NCBI RefSeq assembly: GCF_018812025.1
Contig: NC_063062.1
Coordinates: forward strand, 1,410,754-1,474,753
Reading direction: 5' to 3'
DNA: 64,000 bases
Source: Megalobrama amblycephala
Taxonomy: Eukaryota > Chordata > Actinopteri > Cypriniformes > Xenocyprididae
The notes under the pieces were generated by a model. That model made no database searches. It was not told the origin of the DNA and was given only the letters and a program-made list of their open reading frames with translations. Shown here piece after piece: positions 57,063 through 64,000 of the stretch (position 1 is the first letter of the stretch; every line of letters begins with the position of its first letter). Position numbers and translations under genes: made by a program.

Positions 57063-57942
57063 ATGGATCTTCCAGCTAAGCTCTCCACTCTCTCCATGGA
57101 CACTTCATTGTAAGTACACTCTAAAAATGATGACAAGAGGAAGTTAAACATAAATTCATAAATGTGTATTTATTTAATTATTTATTTTTCCAAGATGTTA
57201 CCCCCGTTTTCAACCTGACACGGAAAGCATAATGTCTGTGATGCATGATCTTAAGGAAAAGAACATTTCAGACAACACGCTTCTCTCCAACTTGGACTTT
57301 GCTGAGAGATTCCTTCAATACCATCCTCTAAAGCAGAACTCAAAGTTGTTGGTTAAAGGAAACTACTCTTGTGTACAAATTGGTGACAGTAAACAGGTGA
57401 TCTTTACTGTAAGATCAGAAAACAACCAAGTCTTTGTGAATGTCTGTATCCACAACATATATAATGGTGGAAAAGTCTTAAAGGATTCCATTACAGCCAG
57501 TCACTTTTTCAATCACTCTTGCCAAGATGAGTTTAAATCCTGTTTTACACAGGCTCAAGAAGCTGTTCCTAAAGAGGGTCTGACAAGTTTACAGGTTATA
57601 TGCAACAGGTTCTCAGTCACCTACAGCACCCAATTTCAAAGTCCAGGCCCGACTGTGGAAACAAAGTGTCGGTTAAAGCTTGTGAACTTCACTGCTGAAG
57701 GTTTGCTGAACAAAAAAGTCTGGCTGCAGAAAGAGAAGCCCACATGTCACGGTTTGATAGCATGTGTACACTATCTCACAAAGCAGTGCCTTACCACAAG
57801 CATCTCTCCATTGTTTTGGTATGGATTTGTCATCCATGCGGACAAAGAAATAATCAAAATCTGTCGAGGTGAAATCGTTAACAAAGAGTATGTATTGCTA
57901 CATGATGATGAGGGGATCTCAATGTTTCCTCCAACACTGTAA
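57063..57942 (+). CDS. Probable interferon-inducible gene, 264-aa unknown protein
   Basis: Coding exons are 57063-57109 (MDLPAKLSTLSMDTS plus a split leucine codon) and 57195-57942, joined by GTAAGT...TTCCAAG; the total of 795 nt gives 264 aa and TAA. The ATG has A at -3 and G at +4. An in-frame ATG at 57232 would give 236 aa if exon one were skipped. The protein has no signal peptide or membrane segment, 11 cysteines, and segments VKGNYSCVQIGDSKQVIFTV, TCHGLIACVHYL and PLFWYGFVIHADKE that suggest a beta-rich fold. I recognise no known domain. The two perfect ISREs and the untranslated first exon upstream point to type I interferon induction and hence an antiviral or immune role by inference. 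A fish-specific virus-induced gene such as gig1 is one possibility I cannot test. Polyadenylation signals follow at 57982 and 58241. Confidence 0.8.
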
Positions 57943-57981
57943 TAGAAGCTATGACAGAATACTGCAACATAGTCTGTTTAA

Positions 57982-58265
57982 AATAAATATAATCACAGAC
58001 ATGATTAAATGAATTAATTTTCCACATAATCACAAATCTTCACGACTAAATGTTTGTTTAAAATATAACAATGCCGTAACCTCTTGAGTCAGTATATGCA
58101 ATGCGTATCTTTTGTTTTGTGCTTTGTGACAAGGAAATGTTTTAATAGATTTACATTTGCATGCTTCATCTGTGTTTGCTGACAAAAAATTCTATTATGC
58201 TGTATTGTTTATAATCTTTAATATCATAATAATAGATGTAAATAAACAGCTTGATTCTTTGTTCT
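57982..58265 (+). terminator. Polyadenylation signals of the 264-aa gene
   Basis: AATAAA occurs at 57982-57987 and at 58241-58246. The second is followed by a T/GT-rich element (TTGATTCTTTGTTCTTTGTA), the usual downstream element, so cleavage near 58260 is likely. Confidence 0.6.
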
Positions 58266-58639
58266 TTGTAGTTCTGTATCCTGCATGTTGAATTTTATTA
58301 AGTGATGAAGATCAGATTTGAATGTATAAAGTAATGCACAAACATTTTAACAGTTATATAAAATACGTTACAGTGAATTTAAAGCATAATAAAACAGTAT
58401 GAAACAACTTGGTGTATGTTTGAATGACTATTGTGTGGATGAATAAATGTTCACTAAAACACATCTCAGTTCTCAGTGAAAAACACCAGTTGAGTTTTTA
58501 ATTAATTACCAGACTTCCATCAGCTGCTCTTTCCTTCTCTAGTATTGCTGTCAGAAGAAAGAGTGAAACATCCAGTAAGATACAAAACATTATATTCAGT
58601 TACTTATTACATGCATATGATAAATAACACACCAGTCTG
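58266..58639. other. Spacer downstream of the 264-aa gene
   Basis: AT-rich sequence with a few AATAAA-like words. No gene or repeat boundary is recognised. Confidence 0.4.
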
Positions 58640-59194
58640 CGGTAACACTTTATTTTAGGGTATTTTAACTAGTTGCTTATTAGCATGCATGTTACTAGAA
58701 TATTGGCTGTTTATTAGTAATTATTAAAGGGTTAGTTCACCCAAAAATTAAAATTCTGTCATTTATTACTCAACCTCATGCCGTTTTACACCCGTAAGAC
58801 CTTCATTAATCTTCGGAACACAAATTAAGATATTTTAGTTGAAATCCGATGGCTCAGTGAGGCCTGCATACACAGCAAAATCCCCAGAGTTAAATCAACT
58901 CAGAGTGCATATGGTCCCTCTCTAAATAGTGTTAAAATAACACTGAAGCTAAAGTTAATGAGATAATTAAGTGATTAATAAATCTGTCACTTGTAGTTCT
59001 TGTGTTTTTTATTTCTTCAGTGATTCTGCTTGTTAACAGCAGGCGTTCATCACTAATTCACAATCATTACTATATTAATCGCTTAATTATCTCATTAACT
59101 TTAACTCTGCTTCAGTGTTATTTTAACACTATTTAGAGAGGGACCATATGTACTCTGAGCAGAGCTGATTTAACTCTGGACATTTTGCTGTGTA
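58640..59194. mobile_element. Nest of a GGTAACACTTTATTTTAG repeat, Angel-like MITE and palindromic TA MITE
   Basis: 58641-58720 begins GGTAACACTTTATTTTAGGG. At 58724 TTAAAGGGTTAGTTCACCC starts an Angel-like MITE. At 58869-59194 a MITE with long arms (CACAGCAAAATCCCCAGAG versus CTCTGGACATTTTGCTGTG, about 80 bp) is flanked by TA, a Tc1/mariner pattern. No gene is seen. Confidence 0.7.
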
Positions 59195-59524
59195 GATTCA
59201 GTATGAATTATAAGTTCATTTGTTTCATCTCTTCCACACAGAGACCAGCTTTTGACCTGACTTAAAGCAGAACAAATATGAATTTCTTGTATTTCTCTTT
59301 TTCTTCCTCTCTCTTCTAAACACTAGTGAATATTTCTCAGGATGTGTTTATTGTTGAAGTCAATTTCTGTATAAACACAAACCTTATTAAAGTCATGACT
59401 ATGAAAAACATCTAATGGACATTTTTACTGTTACTACACTGTTAACACACATTGACCTCTTGTGGCAGACATGATGTCACACTGTATGGGGTAAGTTGTG
59501 ACAGTGAAACCTGCCATTAAACTA
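59195..59524 (+). repeat. Ghost unit 7: terminal exon and tail only
   Basis: The acceptor CATCTCTTCCACACAG ends at 59241 and is followed by AGACCAGCTTTTGACCTG. The tail ACATGATGTCACACTGTATG follows near 59469. No array coding exon lies upstream; the ISRE gene sits there instead. Confidence 0.6.
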
Positions 59525-59684
59525 TTATTTACATTTATACATTTGGCAGACGCTTTTATCCAAAGCGACTTACATTGCATTATACTATACATTTTTTGTA
59601 TCCGAGTATGTGCAATCCCTGGGATCGAACCCATGACCTTGGCATTGCTAGTGCCATGCTCTAACCACTGAGCTGCAGGAAAGC
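59525..59684 (-). repeat. tRNA-derived SINE
   Basis: On the minus strand a tRNA-like head carries an A box in GCTCAGTGGTTAGAGC and a B box in GGTTCGATCCC, followed by the 3' tail AAGTCGCTTTGGATAAAAGC and AAATGTAAAT. This is the structure of fish tRNA-derived SINEs (HE1/DANA class). A tail fragment of the same type occurs at 628-672. Confidence 0.85.
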
Positions 59685-59786
59685 TTATTATAGATTATAT
59701 AGATTATATAGATTATAACCAATGTCAGTAGGGTTTTAGTTGTTTTCCCAACAGCTTTGCCCAAAATCTCTCTCTCTCTCTCTCTT

Positions 59787-59832
<46 letters not shown>

Positions 59833-60096
59833 GGCTATTTCTTTGCTTTGTCACAAAATGTATTGAATGGCGACATCTTTCAAATGACATGAATTCATTA
59901 TTCATTTAGACACAAACAAACACCACCAAAACTCTATGAACAAACAGGCCAGTGTGCACGTTTACATTCTCTTTTCAAAACGAATTCAAAACGTTTTTTT
60001 AGCCCGTCTTATCTGTTTGTTGAGAATTATTAAAGAATGTTTAGAAATAGATTTTTGTTAACAACAAAACGTTTCAAAATATGTTTCACAACATAT
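59685..60096. repeat. TAGATTATA and (CT)n/(AC)n simple repeats
   Basis: TATAGATTATAGATTATA near 59690-59720, then (CT)n (59769-59795) and (AC)n (59797-59828). The rest is AT-rich with no gene. Confidence 0.8.
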
Positions 60097-60906
60097 TACA
60101 GTTTTTTACAATCGCTAGGACACATTTCTCAATACTTAGGCCACTTTTTCAAAACTCTTCACACAGTTCTCCTAACCAACTTTCATCTTGGCACAGCAGT
60201 TCATTTCACATTCAAAATGCACTAAATCTACCAAAACACTTCATTCATGTCTCAAATCAACTCATTCTTCCAGAACACAAGCAAAGGTTGACAGCCGACA
60301 AACACACTTTGTCAGTCATAAAACACTGACCTAAAAACACTAACATCAGGTAACCTTATACAATGTTTTCTTTTGTAAAATTTCTTAACAAAACAAGAAT
60401 AACACTGTCTGTTGTTTATAATTCACTGCAGTTTGTTACATGAACCTTGTTTACAAAACAGTACAAAATTATTCCGAAGTTTTCCTCTTTGAATGGATAA
60501 TGAAATGCTTGTGTAAGTGTTCAGTTTCATCTAATTGCTTTGATAGTATTTGAATTTTTAGATTCAGCATATATTTCATTACAATATTACTGTAGAAATG
60601 TAGCATATTTCTGTCTTATTCAGTTTTGTATTATGTTATTGTTTTGAACATAAGTTTCACGGTTTTGAAAACAGTATGTAAGCATGTGCAAATTGGCCTG
60701 TACGTACAAAGAGTTTTGGCATCTGATTGAGAAAAGAAATCATGAAATTTGAGAGATGTGGTCATTGAATGCATTTTGTGCCAAAACAATGATAATTGAT
60801 CCACAGTTTAGCCCACATAGACTTCTGTTGTGCTCACTGTGTGAAGAGTTTTGCAAAAGTGACCTAAGTATTGAGAAACGTGTCCTAGTGTCTGTAAAAA
60901 ACTGAA
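60097..60906. mobile_element. 0.8-kb CAGTTTTTTACAATCGCTAGG element
   Basis: The ends CAGTTTTTTACAATCGCTAG and, inverted, CACTAGGACACGTTTCTCAA agree over about 65 bp (CTCAATACTTAGGCCACTTT). The left flank ends in TA; the right flank does not preserve it. Non-autonomous member of the family at 7430, 9172 and 44090. Confidence 0.75.
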
Positions 60907-61231
60907 AGAGGACAAAATGACACAGATGTGATTCATTTTTGTCCATTTCCTCTTTTTAGTTTCTCCTGACCACACCCTCCGTCCCTCTGTTCTTCCTTCT
61001 CTTCTCCTGTCTAAACACATCTTTGTATTTGACTATAATGTTGTTACTCAAAAATGATGGACACTTTGAGCGTTGTGTTTTGAGGTTTGTTTACTGAGAA
61101 CTGAGGTTGAGTTTGAGAGTCATGTGACCAACCCCTTCTGGAAAACATGTGGATTCAGTTTCACCCTAACAAAACAAGTTCCCACCTTCTTCCCTTTGTC
61201 TTGTGATGAGAAGATCAAGGAAGAGGCAGAA
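60907..61231 (+). promoter_or_regulatory. Upstream block of array gene 8
   Basis: 60930-61030 and 61040-61231 match 34520-34640 and 46680-46864. This promoter type differs from that of units 1, 3, 5 and 6: the TTTATAA box and TTTAAACAGGAC leader are absent, and the frame upstream of the ATG is open. CAGTTTCACC (about 61157-61166) is only half an ISRE. Confidence 0.5.
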
Positions 61232-61636
61232 ATGTCAGCGGTCAGAGACATGTATGAAGGACTGGATGTTGGAAACATGACTGAATCTGAACAAAGGAGA
61301 CACAGAAACATCCAGCTGAACCAACATCCAGATGTTCTCTTCAGAGTCTACAGACGAGGTCATCTGCATGTTCTGCTCTTCAGACCCACCGATGGCCTCC
61401 AGTGGATGAGATTATTCAGAGACGGACGTGAACACCTCTTCGCTCAGTGGACTATCAGACACCGGCAGATTCGGGATGTGATCAGTATCTCTGGACAGCA
61501 GGAGGAACTGGAAGGATTCTGTGACAGGTTCATACAACATCTGCAGGGGTTTCAAGACAATGATGATGAGATTGAAGAGCTGAGAGCAAGAATACGAGAA
61601 CTTGAATTAGAAAACAGAAGACTTAGAGAACAATGA
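61232..61636 (+). CDS. Array gene 8: 134-aa divergent core plus coil protein
   Basis: The frame encodes 134 aa. The core spans 32-100 with HPDVLFRVY (32-40), LHVLLFRPT (45-53), LQWMRLFRDG (56-65), QWTIRH (72-77), ISG (86-88) and FCDRF (96-100). Residues 111-134 form a coiled coil (EIEELRARIRELELENRRLR). I chose ATG 61232 because the truncated copy at 46865 keeps it; the frame stays open upstream to 61073 without another ATG. It is the most divergent complete member: the WW pair and QWTFQHA are changed to QW and QWTIRH. A donor GAG|GTAAAA lies at 61656. No signal or membrane segment is seen. The function is unknown. Confidence 0.75.
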   Translation: MSAVRDMYEGLDVGNMTESEQRRHRNIQLNQHPDVLFRVYRRGHLHVLLFRPTDGLQWMRLFRDGREHLFAQWTIRHRQIRDVISISGQQEELEGFCDRFIQHLQGFQDNDDEIEELRARIRELELENRRLREQ

Positions 61637-63222
61637 CCGCTGCCAAAGATATGAGGTAAAAATACAAGCATTTATTCTTTTGAAACAGCTTAAAGAAACT
61701 GCATGTTGTGTGTGGTTTTGACTGGCACAGCAGGATTCATTTCTGATAGAGAATTTAAACATACAGGACAGTAACAACCAGAGTCATCCTGGATGAGAGA
61801 TAAATCACTGATGTGTTGATTTGATTAAAGACACATAACTTTCATCTCACGGTAAAACATTTTACTTTCGGTTTCAACAACAATGTAGTATATCTCATGC
61901 CTAGAGCACCTCCTAGTGGTCATTATATAAAACACCAACATGAGACATGACATGACGTTTTACTGAAAATATAGCTAAAATTTAACCTGTTAACTCTCAC
62001 CCCCACTTTTTTTTTATAGACATGAAAATACACTATCCAGACTTACAATTCAAGAATACTTTGGAATATAGACATAAGGCTGGCCTTGTTTTAAAGATGA
62101 AAATTGGCAGTTTATTGTAGAAGTGAAATTATGTAAGTGAAACAGAAAAAAAAGTTATATAAGTTTAAGTTTATGTAAATTTTTTTATTTATTGTAAAAT
62201 GTAAAAATATAATATTTTATATAAAATATATATTTTACAAAACAAGTTTTACAAGTTGTTTACTTAGTTGTGTTCCAAATTTCAGGTTGATATCTCAAAA
62301 AATGAGCTTTCAGTAAGATTTTGTTTGGGCGCAGTACCACACTTTTCCACTAGATGACAACCAAGCTCCATTACTGACCATATAAGGGCGCCTCCATTTC
62401 CATATATGGTTTGAGTGATCTATATTTCCATTATTTTCATACAATTTATGAAGTAGACATCCTATATAGAATTAGTATAGAAAGTTTAGCAGAATTTGAT
62501 ATGAATTCAACCTCTAATAAACATAAAAACAACATGTATGTGGGTTATAGCTCGCAATCATACATTTTCTATTAAAAACATTTTCAGACTTTTTTTTTTT
62601 TTTTTTTTTAAATTGAATGGATGTTATCTTTTGAACTCTTGGCATGAAAACAAACATGTTTGAACCAATCATCACTATTTCAAAATAAAGATCTGAACAT
62701 GCCTTATGAGTATGAAAATATTCTTGTTGCAAATTGATAAATTACTGCTCCTCTGTAATTTATTTTGAAAATATGTAGAGAGTAGAGATTTCAAATGATA
62801 TATAGTTTGTCAAGATTAGTGTAGGTTTAGTATAGGATATTACTGTTTTAATATGTAATGGCTGAGGGCCCACCGCTGGGCTAGTGACAGTTAACAGTTA
62901 TGCCCATTTTTACAAGATGTAATCTAAGAATATAAAATACCTCACAGATCATTTATAAATCCATGTTGTAAATACTAATTTCTGACTACAGTCATAAACA
63001 CAAGTAGGGCTGTTTTCGTGCATGTGCCTTTAAATGCAAATGAGCTGCTGTGCCCTGCCCCCTCTCTACAATAAGATCCCCTTATGTCATAATGGGAGCG
63101 AAATCTGAGCGGCTCGTTTTTTCACATGCTTGCAGAGAAAGGCTTGCCAAAACAAAGTTACTGGGTTGTCCTTTTTCACATTTTCTTTGTTGATAGATGC
63201 ACCAGAGACATGATTATAGCAC
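61637..63222. other. 3' flank of array gene 8 and dispersed repeats
   Basis: 61656-61985 is intron and tail sequence matching 21310-21509, and it retains the empty site of the 7.4-kb transposon. 61986-62860 is AT-rich with a T-run (62590-62609). 63003-63110 holds a TTTAAATGCAAATGAGCTGC repeat. No coding region or terminal exon is seen. Confidence 0.5.
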
Positions 63223-64000
63223 TTAAAGGATTAGTCCACTTTTAAATAAACTTTTCCTGATAATTTACTCACCCCCATGTCATCCAAGATGTCCATGTCT
63301 TTCTTTCTTCAGTCGAAAAGAAATTTTTTGATGAAAACATTCCAGGATTATTCTCCTTATAGTGGACTTGAATGGGCACCAAACAGTTGAAGGTCATAAT
63401 TAGTTTCAGTGCAGCATCAAATTGTTCAACATGATCCCAGATGAGAAATAAGGGTCTTATCTAGTGAAACCAGTGCTCAGTTTTAACCTTAAATGCTCAT
63501 CTTGAACTAGCTCTCTTCTTCTTCTCCTCTATTAGAATTCCAGCAGTGTAGACACTGCTAAGCGTAATACTGCCCTCCACAGACCAAAGTTTGAACTAAT
63601 TGTTATATACTATTGAACTAGCATATTGCATATAAAAATTAGTTCAAACTTTGGCCTGTGGAGGGCAGTATTACGCTTAGCAGTGTCTACACTGCTGGAA
63701 TTCAATAGAGAAGAAGATGAAGAGAGCTAGTTCAAGATGAGCATTTCTGGTTAAAACTTTAAATTGAAAATGAGCGATGGTTTCACTAGATAAGACCCTT
63801 ATTTCTCATCTGGGATTGTTCTGAACAATTTGAAGCTGCAGTGAAACTAATTTTGACCTTCAACTGTTTGGTGCCCATTCAAGTCTACTATAAGGAGAAA
63901 AATCCTGGAATGTTTTCATCAAAAACTTTAATTTATTTTCAACTGAAGAAAGAAAGACATGGACATCTTGGATGACATGGGGGTGAGTAAATTATCAGGA
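63223..64000. mobile_element. Giant-hairpin TTAA MITE, cut by the window end
   Basis: It starts TTAAAGGATTAGTCCACTTT. The arm 63250-63600 is the near-perfect inverse of 63640-64000 (ACTCACCCCCATGTCATCC versus GGATGACATGGGGGTGAGT), with the centre near 63620. Arms exceed 350 bp. The right terminus lies beyond the window. Confidence 0.85.

Noticed and set aside
57063..57942. Naming the 264-aa gene gig1
   Set aside because: The ISRE architecture is compatible, but I cannot verify the protein sequence from memory, so no symbol is given.

Overview
The window is vertebrate nuclear DNA, most probably from a cyprinid teleost (zebrafish, carp or goldfish relatives). The base composition is AT-rich and the genes have GT-AG introns. 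Most of the sequence is nested DNA transposons whose ends I recognise as typical of cyprinids: TTAAAGG MITEs of the Angel type, hAT elements with 8-bp target duplications, Tc1/mariner copies, a PIF/Harbinger MITE, an L1-type LINE, a tRNA-derived SINE and a solo LTR. There are no operons, CRISPR arrays or bacterial features.

Under the transposons lies a tandem segmental duplication. One unit consists of an upstream block with a TATA box (TTTATAA), one coding exon for a small protein, a conserved splice donor just after the stop codon, an intron, a non-coding terminal exon with acceptor CTCTTCCACACAG, and a tail with a repeated GTCACACTGT motif. Copies with recognisable coding sequence start at 2812 (coil only), 19677 (147 aa), 31223 (coil only), 43241 (164 aa), 46865 (deleted pseudogene), 47158 (frameshifted) and 61232 (134 aa). 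Two ghost units (about 12.2-16.3 kb and 59.2-59.5 kb) keep only non-coding parts. I do not recognise the family. It has a compact core (NPDVLFR...LLFRPT...QWTFQHA...LSG...FC) followed by a short coiled coil.

Three other gene-like features stand out. (1) A two-coding-exon gene at 57063-57942 (264 aa, unknown family) has a probable untranslated first exon ending at 53112, preceded by two perfect ISREs (52936-52947 and 52973-52984). It therefore looks like an interferon-stimulated gene. (2) A minus-strand spliced gene encodes a 127-aa unknown protein (35483-35866, 5' UTR exon near 36078-36240). (3) The last two exons of a SAMD3-like gene (5132-5716) lie inside a 3.6-kb TTAA-flanked insertion.

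Region by region: 1-2 kb sparse; 2-9 kb unit 1 with a hAT, the 3.6-kb TTAA insert and a TIR element; 9-16 kb ghost unit 2 with a hAT and a 2.8-kb element carrying a 140-bp satellite; 17-21.5 kb unit 3 with an L1 in its promoter; 21.5-29 kb a 7.4-kb composite transposon; 29.5-32.2 kb a Tc1 and unit 4; 32-42.9 kb MITEs, the minus-strand gene, long cyprinid repeats and a 137-bp satellite; 42.9-49.2 kb units 5 and 6; 49.5-52.6 kb a three-deep nested transposon; 52.9-58.3 kb the ISRE gene with a transposon-filled first intron; 58.6-64 kb ghost unit 7, unit 8 and a large hairpin MITE. Because many insertions interrupt otherwise alignable duplicated units, their ends and target duplications can be read directly against the paralogous empty sites.
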